Shown piece by piece: positions 37,965-48,163 of a stretch of 64,000 nt of DNA. The position numbers and the translations under genes are program-made. This DNA is from Hydrogenophaga sp. PBL-H3 (GTDB lineage Bacteria > Pseudomonadota > Gammaproteobacteria > Burkholderiales > Burkholderiaceae_C). Position 1 is the first letter of the stretch, and each line of letters starts with the position of its first letter. The stretch spans positions 1,302,001-1,366,000 of the forward strand of contig NZ_CP044972.1 in assembly GCF_010104355.1 (NCBI RefSeq). Reading direction: 5' to 3'. The notes beneath the pieces were generated by a model. That model saw nothing but the letters and a program-made list of their open reading frames with translations. It made no database searches and was not told the origin of the DNA.

Positions 37965-38849
37965 ATGACGATTCGAAAAGCTGTTTTCCCCGTGGGTGGC
38001 CTGGGCACCCGATTTCTTCCTGCCACCAAGGCCATTCCCAAGGAAATGCTGCCGGTGGTGGACAAGCCTTTGATCCAGTACGCAGTGGAGGAGGCCTACG
38101 CCGCCGGCATTCGCGAAATGATCTTCGTGACCGGGCGCCACAAGCGGGCCATCGAAGATCACTTCGACACCGCCTATGAACTGGAGATGGAGCTTGAAGC
38201 GGCCGGCAAGTCGGCGCTGCTCGAACTGGTGCATTCCATCAAGCCCGACGACATGGATTGCGTCTATGTGCGACAGCCTCGTGCTCTTGGCCTGGGTCAC
38301 GCGGTGCTGTGCGCCGAGCGTCTGGTGGGTGACGAGCCGTTCGCCGTGCTGCTGGCCGATGACCTGATGATGGGTGCTCGCCAGGGCGAGGGTGGCCCGA
38401 CCGTGTTGCAGCAGATGGTGCAGGCGTATGCATCGAGTCCTGGAACCGTGCTGGCCGTGCAGGACGTGCCGCGTGCAGACACCCGTCGCTACGGCGTGGT
38501 CGATGTGCATGGTGTCAGCGCTGGATTGGCCGAGGTGTTCGCCATGGTCGAGAAGCCGGCGCCCGATGTGGCGCCGTCCACCCTGGCCGTGGCCGGCCGC
38601 TATGTCCTCACGCCGGCGGTGTTCGAGAGCATCCGGCGCCAGCCGCGCGGCGCGGGGGGCGAGATTCAGCTCACCGATGGCATTGCCGCCTTGATCGGCA
38701 CCGAAAAGGTCCAGGCGTTTCGCTACGACGGCAAACGCTACGACTGCGGCAGCAAGGAGGGCTTCCTGGAAGCCACGATCGATCTGGCGCTGGCCAACGT
38801 CGAGCTCGGCGCCTCGGTGCGCGCCCACCTCAAGCGCGTGATGGGCTGA
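37965..38849 (+). CDS. galU: UTP-glucose-1-phosphate uridylyltransferase
   Basis: The protein has 294 residues with the GalU signature [31 protein letters not shown] and the VEKP motif. It makes UDP-glucose, the substrate of GalE. The start at 37965 begins the conserved sequence; the frame extends upstream without protein features. It is divergent from manC and convergent with the methyltransferase gene, four bases apart. Confidence 0.96.
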   Translation: MTIRKAVFPVGGLGTRFLPATKAIPKEMLPVVDKPLIQYAVEEAYAAGIREMIFVTGRHKRAIEDHFDTAYELEMELEAAGKSALLELVHSIKPDDMDCVYVRQPRALGLGHAVLCAERLVGDEPFAVLLADDLMMGARQGEGGPTVLQQMVQAYASSPGTVLAVQDVPRADTRRYGVVDVHGVSAGLAEVFAMVEKPAPDVAPSTLAVAGRYVLTPAVFESIRRQPRGAGGEIQLTDGIAALIGTEKVQAFRYDGKRYDCGSKEGFLEATIDLALANVELGASVRAHLKRVMG

Positions 38850-38853
38850 GGCT

Positions 38854-39651
38854 TCAGCGACCGAGCAGAAACACCGCAGGCGCGTCCAGCGGCAAGCCGC
38901 TGAGCAGGCCCTGAGCGCGTTTCCAATCGCTCACCAGCGCGCTGCGGCTGACTTGGTGAGGCAGCGACATCGCGCAGCACACTGCCAGCCGGGTGTGCGG
39001 GTGCAAGTTCTGCAGCAACGCCTGCAGCAGCGCGGTGTTGCGGTAGGGCGTCTCGATCAGTATTTGCGTCTGGCCGGTCTTCAAGGCCAGGGCTTCCAGT
39101 TCGCGCACACGCTTTCCCCGTTCCGTGGCCTCTTGCGGCACATAGCCGACAAACGCAAAGTTCTGCCCGTTGAGGCCGCTGGCCGCCAGCGCCAGCATCA
39201 ACGACACCGGACCCGTGAGCGGCACCACCCGCAATCCCATTGCGTGTGCAGCCCGCACCACCGCGCTGCCCGGGTCGGCGATGGCCGGCATTCCGGCTTC
39301 ACTCACCAGCCCGATGTCGTGACCGTGCAAGGCAGGCGCAAGCAGCTCGCGCGCCTGAGCGTCACTGTCGGCTTGCGGTGTGTGGTCACCCTTCTTGTGT
39401 GCTGCGCGTGGCAGCTCGGTGATGTGGTGACCCTGCACCGGAGCTGCGATGCCGACGGCCACTTCAACCCGCTTCAAGAAAGCACGCGTGCTCTTGGCGT
39501 TCTCGGTGATCCAGTGGGTCAGGCCACTGGCCACCGACATCGTCTCCCGGGGCAACCAGGTTTCGACCGGTGCAGCATCCACCGCCATGCCGAAATCCAG
39601 CGGCGTGGGCACCAGGTACAGCACGCCTGTTCGGACTTGCCCGCCGCTCAC
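38854..39651 (-). CDS. Tetrapyrrole-methylase-fold methyltransferase, RsmI-like
   Basis: The 265-residue protein has the RsmI fold (LVSEAGMPAIADPGSAVVRAAHAMG, VVPLTGPVSLMLALAASG, FVGYVP). The N-terminus is LYLVPTPLDFG rather than the LYVVATPIGN of true RsmI, so it is an RsmI relative and not certainly the 16S rRNA C1402 enzyme. It starts with GTG overlapping the maf stop (GTGA), which implies coupled translation. Confidence 0.82.
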   Translation of the reverse strand: MSGGQVRTGVLYLVPTPLDFGMAVDAAPVETWLPRETMSVASGLTHWITENAKSTRAFLKRVEVAVGIAAPVQGHHITELPRAAHKKGDHTPQADSDAQARELLAPALHGHDIGLVSEAGMPAIADPGSAVVRAAHAMGLRVVPLTGPVSLMLALAASGLNGQNFAFVGYVPQEATERGKRVRELEALALKTGQTQILIETPYRNTALLQALLQNLHPHTRLAVCCAMSLPHQVSRSALVSDWKRAQGLLSGLPLDAPAVFLLGR

Positions 39652-40262
39652 GGCACGTGCACGCCAGCAGCGCGAATCATGCGACAGGTGCGGATCAATG
39701 GCAGGCCCACCAGCGCCGTCGGGTCGTCGTTGTCAATGCGCTCCAACAGCGAAATGCCGAGGCCTTCACTTTTTGCACTGCCTGCGCAGTCGTAGGGCTG
39801 CTCGGCGCGAAGGTAGCGCTCGATCTCGGCATCGCTGAGTTTGCGGAACACCACGCGCACCGAGGCAATGTCGCACTGCTCAAAACCCGTGGCCGCGCAG
39901 ACCACGGCCAGCGCTGTCTGAAACACCACCGTTTCGCCGCGCAGCCGTCTGAGCTGCACCACCGCCCGCTCGTGAGTGCCTGGCTTGCCCAGTGGCTCCC
40001 CGCGCAAGTCCGCCACCTGGTCGCTGCCGATCACCACCGCTTGCGGGTGTCGATGTGCCACTTCGCGTGCTTTGGCCAGCGCCAGTCGCACCGCCAGGTC
40101 GGCCGGGTTCTCGCCCGAGCGCGGGGTTTCGTCGACATTCGGGGCCACCGCCTCGAAAGGGTGTTTCAAGCGCGACAGCAGTTCGTGCCTGTAACGGGAT
40201 GTGGAGCCCAGGATGAGAGGGCGTGAGGCCGGAGGTGTGGCGCTGGGGCGGTCGGAGATCAT
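39648..40262 (-). CDS. Maf/YceF-type nucleotide pyrophosphatase
   Basis: The 204-residue protein has the Maf motifs LILGSTSRYRHELLSRL, DETPR and IGSDQVADL. Maf proteins hydrolyse modified or canonical nucleoside triphosphates; the YceF branch prefers 7-methyl-GTP. It is divergent from yceD with only about 37 bases between starts. The chosen start at 40262 avoids overlapping yceD. Confidence 0.9.
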   Translation of the reverse strand: MISDRPSATPPASRPLILGSTSRYRHELLSRLKHPFEAVAPNVDETPRSGENPADLAVRLALAKAREVAHRHPQAVVIGSDQVADLRGEPLGKPGTHERAVVQLRRLRGETVVFQTALAVVCAATGFEQCDIASVRVVFRKLSDAEIERYLRAEQPYDCAGSAKSEGLGISLLERIDNDDPTALVGLPLIRTCRMIRAAGVHVP

Positions 40263-40299
40263 CCCGCTATTCTCCTTGCATTCTCTTAAACTGACCGAC

Positions 40300-40866
40300 A
40301 TGAAACCCACCCCCAAGACAGCCTGGAGCCCCGATCGGCTGGACGTACGGGCTTTTGCCCAGGCCGGCGCCAGCCTGCAAGCCGACGATCCCATGACGCG
40401 TTTTGAGCGCCTTCGGGCCGAAGCCCATGCCAATGACGGTGCGCCAGAGTTGGGCAGCGTGAGCTGGCAGGCGCGGGGCGAAATGCGCCCTGGGGCCTCT
40501 GGTGGTGCCCCGGCCGTCTGGCTGCATCTGGAGGCCAGCGCCCGGGTGCCATTAACCTGTCAGCGCTGCCTGGGAGCGGTCGAGACGCCTCTGTCGGTGG
40601 ACCGATGGTTCCGCTTTGTTGCCGACGAGGCCACTGCAGCTGCCGAGGACGACGATTGCGAGGAAGACCTGCTGGCGCTGGAGCCCCGCCCCAAACTCTA
40701 CGATGTGCTGGAAGACGAGCTGTTGATGGAACTGCCGCTGGTCCCGTTGCACGAGGTCTGTCCGGTGCCCGTGGTCATGCATGCCTCCGATCCCTTGGTG
40801 GACCGGGAAGAGGGTGAGTCTGAGCGAAAGAATCCGTTCGCCGGGCTCGCCAAGCTCAAGAAATAG
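40300..40866 (+). CDS. yceD: YceD-family protein (DUF177), 23S rRNA accumulation protein
   Basis: The 188-residue protein has the DUF177 core with the Cys pair in LTCQRCL, an acidic stretch (about residues 110-125) and the C-terminal DPLVDREEGESERKNPFAGLAKLKK. Its homologue in E. coli affects 23S rRNA levels, and its place just before rpmF and plsX is conserved across Proteobacteria. The ATG at 40300 fits the family start. Confidence 0.92.
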   Translation: MKPTPKTAWSPDRLDVRAFAQAGASLQADDPMTRFERLRAEAHANDGAPELGSVSWQARGEMRPGASGGAPAVWLHLEASARVPLTCQRCLGAVETPLSVDRWFRFVADEATAAAEDDDCEEDLLALEPRPKLYDVLEDELLMELPLVPLHEVCPVPVVMHASDPLVDREEGESERKNPFAGLAKLKK

Positions 40867-40918
40867 GCCCATCGGACAGCTCCGACAAGGGGGGTGGCTG
40901 CCAGCGCGGGCTTCGGGC

Positions 40919-40924
40919 TATAAT
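40919..40924 (+). promoter_or_regulatory. TATAAT -10 box, probable rpmF promoter
   Basis: A perfect TATAAT lies 88 bases before rpmF. The corresponding -35 position has no good match, so only the -10 element is supported. Confidence 0.45.
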
Positions 40925-41011
40925 GCTTGGCTTTGCGCTGGCATCCACAGGCACACCAATGTGCATGGTTCAGGCGCACCCGTTTGACCCTACCGATTTC
41001 AGGAGCCCACC

Positions 41012-41194
41012 ATGGCTGTTCAGCAAAACAAAAAGTCCCCCTCCAAGCGCGGCATGCACCGTTCGCACAACGCCTTGAACGTGCCGGGCATCGCCGTGGA
41101 ACCCACCACCGGTGAAATCCACCTGCGCCACCACATCAGCCCCAACGGTTTCTACCGTGGCCGTCAGGTGCTGAAGAACAAATCCGAAGCCTGA
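41012..41194 (+). CDS. rpmF: Ribosomal protein L32
   Basis: The protein of 60 residues begins [20 protein letters not shown], as L32 does. It lacks the CxxC zinc motif near the C-terminus, as in other proteobacterial forms. The ribosome site AGGAG precedes the ATG. A strong terminator follows. Confidence 0.97.
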   Translation: MAVQQNKKSPSKRGMHRSHNALNVPGIAVEPTTGEIHLRHHISPNGFYRGRQVLKNKSEA

Positions 41195-41260
41195 CGTGAC
41201 GGTTCGCCATTGGCCCTGCTGCGTCATGCGCTCGGGGTCAGGCGGACTCGACAGGCACAG

Positions 41261-41287
41261 GCCCGCATGATCCATGCGGGCTTTTTT
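41261..41287 (+). terminator. Terminator after rpmF
   Basis: An eight-pair stem GCCCGCAT/ATGCGGGC with a five-base loop is followed by six T, 66 bases beyond the rpmF stop and 41 bases before plsX. Confidence 0.92.
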
Positions 41288-41328
41288 CATGGACGGGGCA
41301 CCTGCGGTGCCCGCCTCAGGAAGTTGAG

Positions 41329-42390
41329 ATGATCACCATTGCCGTGGATTGCATGGGTGGAGACGTCGGCCCGGGCGTGACGATGCCCGCCTGCCAGGCT
41401 TTTCTTGTCAGCCACCCTCAGGCCCAACTGTTGCTGGTGGGCAAGCCCGAGGTGTTCCGGGCGTGGCCGCAGTTGCTCAACAACGTCCGCTGCACCGTGG
41501 TGTCTGCCACGGAGGTCGTCGGGATGGACGACCCGGTGGAAATTGCGCTTCGCCGCAAAAAGGACTCATCCATGCGAGTCGCCATCAACCAGGTCAAGGA
41601 TGGGCACGCCCAAGCGGCGGTGTCGGCTGGCAATACCGGCGCCTTGATGGCCATTGCCCGCTATGTGCTCAAGACCATGGATGGCATTGACAGGCCGGCC
41701 ATTGCCACACAAATGCCCAATGCCCGCGGTGGCGCCACAACCGTCCTCGATCTGGGGGCCAACGTTGATTGCTCTGCCGAACACCTCTTGCAGTTCGCTG
41801 TGATGGGCTCGGCCCTGGTGGCGGCAGCCACTGGTCGCCCGGAGCCCAGCGTTGGCTTGCTGAACGTCGGTGAAGAAGTGATAAAAGGCAGTGAAGTGAT
41901 AAAAAAAGCAGGTGTTTTGCTGCGAAATGCAGCCAACACCGGTGATCTCAATTTCTTCGGCAACGTTGAAGGTGACGACATCTTCAAAGGAACCACCGAT
42001 ATCGTCGTTTGCGACGGGTTTGTGGGCAATGTTGCCTTGAAGGCCAGTGAAGGCCTGGCGTCCATGATCAGCGGATTCATTCGCGAAGAATTTTCCAGCA
42101 GCATTTTTCGCAAAATGGCTGCGATCGTGGCGTATCCAGTTCTAAAGTCGTTCAAAAGTCGCGTGGATCACCGGAGGTACAACGGCGCTGCATTGCTGGG
42201 CCTGCAAGGTCTGGTGTTCAAGAGCCACGGCTCTGCTGATGCGTTTGCGTTCGAGCATGCCTTGAGGCGGGCTTATGATGCGGCCCACAACCAGCTGCTG
42301 GAGAACGTGCGTGATCGCATTGCGCATGCCCGGCAATTGATCTCGCCAGAGTCGCTGCCCAGCGAGTTCAAGAGCATCCCGACACTTTGA
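41329..42390 (+). CDS. plsX: Phosphate acyltransferase PlsX
   Basis: The protein of 353 residues begins [20 protein letters not shown], the PlsX signature, and has the [10 protein letters not shown] motif. It makes acyl-phosphate from acyl-ACP for phospholipid synthesis. It opens the plsX-fabH-fabD-fabG-acpP-fabF run. Confidence 0.97.
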   Translation: MITIAVDCMGGDVGPGVTMPACQAFLVSHPQAQLLLVGKPEVFRAWPQLLNNVRCTVVSATEVVGMDDPVEIALRRKKDSSMRVAINQVKDGHAQAAVSAGNTGALMAIARYVLKTMDGIDRPAIATQMPNARGGATTVLDLGANVDCSAEHLLQFAVMGSALVAAATGRPEPSVGLLNVGEEVIKGSEVIKKAGVLLRNAANTGDLNFFGNVEGDDIFKGTTDIVVCDGFVGNVALKASEGLASMISGFIREEFSSSIFRKMAAIVAYPVLKSFKSRVDHRRYNGAALLGLQGLVFKSHGSADAFAFEHALRRAYDAAHNQLLENVRDRIAHARQLISPESLPSEFKSIPTL

Positions 42391-42409
42391 TCTGTCCCAT
42401 CCGCCTCGC

Positions 42410-43387
42410 ATGACCCGTTTTGCCCGCATCACCGGCACCGGCAGTTGCCTGCCGCCAAATCGCCTGACCAACGCCGACATGGTGGACATGCTGGCCAAGC
42501 GCGGCGTGGAAACCAGCGACGACTGGATTGTCGAACGCACCGGGATCCGTGCGCGACATTTCGCCGCTGATGGCATGTATGCCAGCGACCTGGCCGCGGC
42601 CGCCTGCCGCGATGCCATGACCGCAGCGGGTGTGCTGCCGGCAGACATTGATCTCATCATCGTGGCCACGTCGACGCCCGACATGGTGTTTCCGTCCACT
42701 GCAGCGCTGCTGCAGCACAAGCTGGGCATCGCTGGTTGTCCGGTGTTCGATGTGCAGGCGGTTTGCAGTGGCTTCATCTACGCGCTCACGGTGGCCGATT
42801 CCTTGATCCAGTCGGGCACTGCCCGCAAGGCGCTCGTGGTCGGCTCCGAGGTGTTCAGCCGGATCCTGGATTTCAACGATCGCACGACCTGCGTTTTGTT
42901 CGGTGATGGTGCCGGGGCGGTGGTGCTGGAAGCATCCGAGACGCCCGGCATTCTCGCCACCGACATCCACGCCGACGGGAAACATTCGGCCATCCTGTGC
43001 GTGCCAGGGCATGTATCTGGCGGCTCGATTCTGGGCGACCCACTGCTCAAGATGGATGGTCAGGCGGTGTTCAAACTGGCTGTGGGCGTGCTGGAAGACA
43101 CCGCGCGGGCCGTGCTCGCCAAGGCGGGCCGAACGGCCGAAGATGTCGACTGGCTCATTCCTCACCAGGCGAACATCCGCATCATGCAAAGCACGGCGCG
43201 CAAGCTCAAGTTGCCCATGGACAAGGTGGTTGTGACGGTCGACCAGCACGGCAACACCTCGGCTGCTTCGATTCCTCTGGCTCTGGACCACGCAGTGCGT
43301 GGCGGTCAGGTGAAAAGGGGTGACACCTTGATGCTCGAAGGTGTGGGTGGCGGGTTCACATGGGGCTCGGTGCTGCTGGATTATTGA
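42410..43387 (+). CDS. fabH: 3-oxoacyl-ACP synthase III
   Basis: The 325-residue condensing enzyme has catalytic Cys119 (VQAVCSGF), the His motif IPHQANIRI and the Asn motif GNTSAAS. It joins acetyl-CoA and malonyl-ACP to start fatty-acid chains. It lies 19 bases after plsX. Confidence 0.97.
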   Translation: MTRFARITGTGSCLPPNRLTNADMVDMLAKRGVETSDDWIVERTGIRARHFAADGMYASDLAAAACRDAMTAAGVLPADIDLIIVATSTPDMVFPSTAALLQHKLGIAGCPVFDVQAVCSGFIYALTVADSLIQSGTARKALVVGSEVFSRILDFNDRTTCVLFGDGAGAVVLEASETPGILATDIHADGKHSAILCVPGHVSGGSILGDPLLKMDGQAVFKLAVGVLEDTARAVLAKAGRTAEDVDWLIPHQANIRIMQSTARKLKLPMDKVVVTVDQHGNTSAASIPLALDHAVRGGQVKRGDTLMLEGVGGGFTWGSVLLDY

Positions 43388-43438
43388 GCACTGCGGCCTG
43401 CGCCACGGACTCAGTTGCACACCACAACGGTTGATCAC

Positions 43439-44389
43439 ATGAAGAATTTTGCATTCGTTTTTCCGGGCCAGGGCTCCCAGTCCGTTGGCATGCTCGACGC
43501 CTGGGGGGATCACCCCGAGGTGCTCAGTGCACTTGCCGAGGCGTCTGACGCCCTGGGCGAAAATGTGGGTCAACTGATTCACGAAGGTCCCAAGGAACTG
43601 CTGTCTCTGACCACCAACACCCAGCCAGTGATGCTGGTTGCGGGTGTCGCGGCATGGCGTGTTTGGCGGTCCGAGGGGGGGGCGTTGCCATCGGTGCTCG
43701 CTGGCCATTCGCTGGGTGAATACGCTGCTTTGGTCGCTTCCGGCGTGTTGACGCTGGCCCAGGCCGCGCCGCTGGTGCGTTTTCGCGCGGCTGCGATGCA
43801 GGAAGCCGTGCCGGTAGGCACTGGGGCCATGGCGGCCATTCTGGGCATGGAGGCGCAGCGCGTCATTGCCGGCTGCGCCGAGGCGCAGGCCACGTTTGGC
43901 GCGGGCAGTCTGGAAGTCGTTGAAGCGGTGAATTTCAACGACCCTGCCCAGACGGTGATTGCCGGCAGCAAGGCTGCGGTGGATAAGGCGTGCGAGGTCC
44001 TCAAGGGCCATGGCGCCAAGCGGGCGCTCCCCTTGCCCGTGTCGGCGCCCTTCCATTCCAGCCTCATGAAGCCAGCGGCGCAACGATTGAGGGAAAAGCT
44101 GGCGAACACCGCATTTGCTCCTTCGCAGATTCCGGTGATCAACAACATCGACGTGGCCGTGGAATCCGACGCCGATCGCATCCGCGACGCTCTGTATCGC
44201 CAGGCATTCGGCCCGGTGCGTTGGGTTGAATGTGTGCAAGCCATCAAGGCGCGTGGCGTTGACACGATCATCGAGTGCGGTCCTGGCAAAGTGCTCGAAG
44301 GCATGGTCAAGCGCATCGACGCCGAACTCACGGGCGCAGCCCTGTACGACCCAGCCACTGTGGCCGACGTCAAAACCTTGTTGGCCTGA
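43439..44389 (+). CDS. fabD: Malonyl-CoA ACP transacylase
   Basis: The protein of 316 residues has FVFPGQGSQSVGM at the N-terminus and the serine motif GHSLGEY, followed by the catalytic His in VSAPFHSSLM. It transfers malonyl from CoA to ACP. The start at 43439 is the ATG at the conserved sequence; the open frame begins earlier at a TTG. Confidence 0.97.
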   Translation: MKNFAFVFPGQGSQSVGMLDAWGDHPEVLSALAEASDALGENVGQLIHEGPKELLSLTTNTQPVMLVAGVAAWRVWRSEGGALPSVLAGHSLGEYAALVASGVLTLAQAAPLVRFRAAAMQEAVPVGTGAMAAILGMEAQRVIAGCAEAQATFGAGSLEVVEAVNFNDPAQTVIAGSKAAVDKACEVLKGHGAKRALPLPVSAPFHSSLMKPAAQRLREKLANTAFAPSQIPVINNIDVAVESDADRIRDALYRQAFGPVRWVECVQAIKARGVDTIIECGPGKVLEGMVKRIDAELTGAALYDPATVADVKTLLA

Positions 44390-44404
44390 GGCCCGGAGCA
44401 CACC

Positions 44405-45166
44405 ATGTCTGAAGTGAAGTTTGCCGGTCAGGTGGCGCTTGTCACCGGGGCATCCCGTGGCATTGGGGCTGCCATTGCGCTCGAGCTTGCTGCGCGCGGC
44501 CTGATCGTGATCGGCACGGCCACCAGTGACGAAGGTGCCGCCAAGATCAGCACGGCCTTGAACGGTGTTTCAGGCGCTGTGGCCGGTTGTCGCGGTGCCC
44601 GGCTCGACGTGAACGATGCGGCCTCAGCCGAAGCGCTGATCGACGAGATCGTCAAGGCCCATGGTGGTCTGCAGGTGTTGGTGAACAACGCCGGCATCAC
44701 CCGCGACATGTTGGCCATGCGCCTGAAGGACGACGATTGGGACGCTGTGCTGGACACCAACCTCAAGGCGGTGTTTCGCATGAGTCGGGCTGTCATCCGC
44801 CCGATGATGAAACAGCGCTATGGGCGCATCATCAGTATCACCAGCGTGGTCGGTGCATCTGGCAATGCGGGCCAGGCCAACTACGCGGCGGCCAAGGCCG
44901 GCGTGGCGGGCATGACACGTGCGCTGGCGCGTGAACTCGGCAGCCGCAACATCACGGTGAATTGCGTGGCGCCAGGTTTCATCGAAACGGACATGACCGC
45001 TGCGCTGCCGGAAGAGCAGCAAAAGGCTTTGTTGGGCCAGATCCCGCTCGGGCATCTGGGCAAGCCGGCCGACATCGCCCACGCGGTGGCCTACCTCGCC
45101 GGTCCACAGGCGTCTTACGTCACGGGCCAGGAACTGCACGTCAACGGCGGCATGTTCATGTCCTGA
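44405..45166 (+). CDS. fabG: 3-oxoacyl-ACP reductase
   Basis: The 253-residue short-chain dehydrogenase has the NADPH motif TGASRGIG, the NNAG motif and the catalytic Tyr and Lys in NYAAAKAG. It reduces 3-oxoacyl-ACP. It lies 15 bases after fabD. Confidence 0.97.
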   Translation: MSEVKFAGQVALVTGASRGIGAAIALELAARGLIVIGTATSDEGAAKISTALNGVSGAVAGCRGARLDVNDAASAEALIDEIVKAHGGLQVLVNNAGITRDMLAMRLKDDDWDAVLDTNLKAVFRMSRAVIRPMMKQRYGRIISITSVVGASGNAGQANYAAAKAGVAGMTRALARELGSRNITVNCVAPGFIETDMTAALPEEQQKALLGQIPLGHLGKPADIAHAVAYLAGPQASYVTGQELHVNGGMFMS

Positions 45167-45250
45167 CGATGCCTCCCTGCTGAAACATTGTCGAATCGCC
45201 GCGCCAGCCGCCCGGCGGGCCATCTGGGGGGACCTCCCTAGCCCGGCTAA

Positions 45251-45529
<279 letters not shown>

Positions 45530-45621
45530 TTGTCCATTTGCAAACGCTTGTCCATCGCCCGGCCCGCACGTTCAGCAGACGTCGCACCCGAGGCGCATGG
45601 CTCAAGGCGTGGGGGAATTGA

Positions 45622-46866
45622 ATGAGCCGTCGTCGCGTTGTCGTGACCGGTCTGGGTTGTATCAGTCCCGTGGGCAACACGGTGGCAGACGCTTGGGCCA
45701 ACATCCTCGCCGGTCATTCCGGTATCGATCTCATCACCCGGTTTGACGCTTCCAACTTCGCCTGCAAAATTGCGGGCGAGGTCAAGGGCTTCGATCTGGA
45801 GTCCTACATGAGCGCCAAAGATGCGCGCACGATGGACACGTTCATCCACTACGGAATTGCTGCGGCTCACCAGGCCGTCGTTGACTCCGGGCTGCCTCTG
45901 GGTGATGCGCTGGACGAAGAGACCGCCGTACGCATCGGCTGCATCATCGGCTCCGGCATTGGCGGGCTGCCGCTGATTGAAAACATGCACGCTGAACTGG
46001 TGAGTCGCGGCCCGCGCCGCATCTCACCCTTCTTCGTGCCCGCTTCAATCATCAACATGATTGCTGGCCATGTATCCATGCGTTATGGATTCAAGGGTCC
46101 CAATCTGGCGGTGGTCACTGCCTGCACGACTGGACTGCATTGCATTGGTGAGGCGGCTCGCAAGATTGAATATGGCGACGCAGACGTGATCGTTGCGGGT
46201 GGTTCCGAGGCGACGGTGTCGCCGTTGGGCGTGGGCGGCTTCGCTGCCATGCGCGCGCTCTCTACCCGCAACGACGATCCCGCCACTGCCTCCCGTCCTT
46301 GGGACAAGGACCGGGACGGTTTTGTTCTGGGCGAAGGTGCTGGCGTGATGGTGCTCGAAGAGTACGAGTTCGCCAAGGCACGAGGCGCGCGGATCTATGC
46401 CGAACTCTCGGGTTACGGCATGAGCGCCGATGCGGGTCACATGACGGCACCCAGCATGGACGGACCTCGGCGCGCCATGGTCAGCGCGCTGCGCAACGCG
46501 GGGCTGAACGCCGATCAGGTGGACTACCTCAATGCGCACGGCACCTCAACGCCACTGGGTGATCTGAACGAAACCAACGCCATCAAGGCGGCCTTGGGTG
46601 ACCACGCCAAGAAGGTGGTGGTGAACTCCACCAAGTCCATGACGGGGCACCTGCTGGGTGGCGCCGGCGGCATCGAGAGCGTGTTCACCGTGCTCGCCCT
46701 GCACCACCAAAAGAGTCCGCCGACCATCAATATCTTCAATCAGGACCCGGAGTGCGATCTGGACTACTGCGCCAACACGGCGCGGGACATGAAGATCGAT
46801 GTTGCGCTCAAGAACAACTTTGGCTTCGGCGGCACCAACGGCTCGCTGGTCTTCAAGCGCGTTTGA
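45622..46866 (+). CDS. fabF: 3-oxoacyl-ACP synthase II
   Basis: This is a 414-residue condensing enzyme with the Cys motif [13 protein letters not shown] and the two His motifs [11 protein letters not shown] and [13 protein letters not shown]. It elongates fatty acids. It is the last enzyme of the fatty-acid run; a strong hairpin with T tract begins 39 bases after its stop. Confidence 0.97.
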   Translation: MSRRRVVVTGLGCISPVGNTVADAWANILAGHSGIDLITRFDASNFACKIAGEVKGFDLESYMSAKDARTMDTFIHYGIAAAHQAVVDSGLPLGDALDEETAVRIGCIIGSGIGGLPLIENMHAELVSRGPRRISPFFVPASIINMIAGHVSMRYGFKGPNLAVVTACTTGLHCIGEAARKIEYGDADVIVAGGSEATVSPLGVGGFAAMRALSTRNDDPATASRPWDKDRDGFVLGEGAGVMVLEEYEFAKARGARIYAELSGYGMSADAGHMTAPSMDGPRRAMVSALRNAGLNADQVDYLNAHGTSTPLGDLNETNAIKAALGDHAKKVVVNSTKSMTGHLLGGAGGIESVFTVLALHHQKSPPTINIFNQDPECDLDYCANTARDMKIDVALKNNFGFGGTNGSLVFKRV

Positions 46867-46899
46867 ATCCGACGATCGCCCCTATCCTGCGCTTCACCC

Positions 46900-47373
46900 A
46901 TGCACAACGCCCCATCCGTGGTCTACCCGGTGGGGCGTTGCGTTTTTTACGCCGTGCTGCTGGCGATGATCGCCTTGGTGTGCGCACTGATCGGAGCGAT
47001 GTTTTTGTCCGGGGTGTTGCAGAGGGCAGGTCAGCCTTGGGGTTGGACCACAGCGTTGGCTGGCGTGCTTTCATGGATGGCTTGGCTCGTGCTGGCCGTG
47101 GCGAGCTGGCTTCGGTCACCGGAGGGCGTCTTGAAATGGGATTCAAGTTCGGTGCAGGAAGACGGTGGTGCGGGAGGGTGGTTGTGGTGCAGTTCATCCG
47201 ACGCCGAGCCCATATCGCTGAGCCAGGTGGCGTGTGTGCTGGATCTGCAGAGGCAGATTCTGCTGTGTATTCGCTCGGTCAACACCGGCCAACGATGGAT
47301 CTGGGTGGAGCGGCGCAGCAATCAGGCGCGATGGAACGATCTGCGCCGCGCCCTGGTGTCCAGCCGCGCCTGA
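46900..47373 (+). CDS. Hypothetical two-helix membrane protein
   Basis: The protein of 157 residues has two membrane segments (about residues 14-38 and 48-68) and a soluble C-terminus rich in Ser and Trp. I recognise no family with confidence; position between fabF and rpoE and the shape recall small YgfX-like membrane proteins. The first 16 codons coincide with a terminator-like hairpin (46905-46948), so a start further down, such as the ATG at 46966, is possible, though it would lose half of the first membrane segment. Confidence 0.6.
   Translation: MHNAPSVVYPVGRCVFYAVLLAMIALVCALIGAMFLSGVLQRAGQPWGWTTALAGVLSWMAWLVLAVASWLRSPEGVLKWDSSSVQEDGGAGGWLWCSSSDAEPISLSQVACVLDLQRQILLCIRSVNTGQRWIWVERRSNQARWNDLRRALVSSRA
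46905..46948 (+). terminator. Terminator-like hairpin after fabF
   Basis: A ten-pair perfect stem (CAACGCCCCA with TGGGGCGTTG), a 16-base loop, then CG and six T. It lies 39 bases past fabF but inside the first codons of the next open frame. Confidence 0.75.
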
Positions 47374-47464
47374 GCACGTGCTGGCGGTTGCGGGCTGCCG
47401 GGATTGCCGGACTTGTTTCAGTCCCTGCTCTCCGCTTGATCCCCTGGGTTATATTTCCGCGCGC

Positions 47465-48106
47465 ATGACTCCCGAAGACCACACAGCCCCACCGCCGCCC
47501 GACAGCGATGTCATGTTGGTGCAGCGCACGCTGGGCGGCGAGCAGCGCGCCTTCGAGTTGCTCGTCATCAAGTACCAGCGCCGGGTCGAGCGGCTTGTTG
47601 GTCGCATGGTGCGCGATTCCGACCTGGTTCAGGACATCGCCCAGGAAACTTTCATCCGCGCTTACCGAGCCTTGGCGCAGTTTCGGGGCGACGCACAGTT
47701 CTACACATGGCTCTACCGGATTGCGGTCAACACGGCCAAGAAACAACTGATGGAGCTCAAGCGGGATCCATTGGTTTTTCAGTCGCAGATGAAATCCTCG
47801 GATGACGATGAAACTTCCTCGTCGGAACGCGAACTAAATTTCAATGCTGCTGATACCGAGACGCCCGAAGCGGTGTTGGCCAGCAAGGAGATCGCGCAAG
47901 CGGTCAACGCGGCCATGGATGCGTTGCCCGAAGAGTTGCGCATGGCCATCACCTTGCGGGAAATTGAGGGCATGAGTTATGAAGAAATTGCGCTGGCGCT
48001 GGAGTGCCCGATCGGAACGGTGCGTTCTCGGATATTCAGAGCCCGCGAGGCGATTTCGGGGCGTATCAAGCCGATGCTGGAGCGACAGACGGGCAAACGC
48101 TGGTGA
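47465..48106 (+). CDS. rpoE: ECF sigma factor, RpoE (sigma-E/AlgU)
   Basis: The protein of 213 residues has sigma region 2 (LVQDIAQETFIRAYRALAQFRGDAQFYTWLYRIAVNTAKKQ) and region 4 (LREIEGMSYEEIALALECPIGTVRSRIFRAREAI). It directs the envelope-stress response and is held by the anti-sigma protein encoded next. The start at 47465 fits the family; the frame extends upstream into the previous gene. Confidence 0.96.
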   Translation: MTPEDHTAPPPPDSDVMLVQRTLGGEQRAFELLVIKYQRRVERLVGRMVRDSDLVQDIAQETFIRAYRALAQFRGDAQFYTWLYRIAVNTAKKQLMELKRDPLVFQSQMKSSDDDETSSSERELNFNAADTETPEAVLASKEIAQAVNAAMDALPEELRMAITLREIEGMSYEEIALALECPIGTVRSRIFRAREAISGRIKPMLERQTGKRW

Positions 48107-48163
48107 CGGCGCGAGCGGTCGTTTGACGCATGCATGGCCGATGGCACAACGGGGAAATGAATC

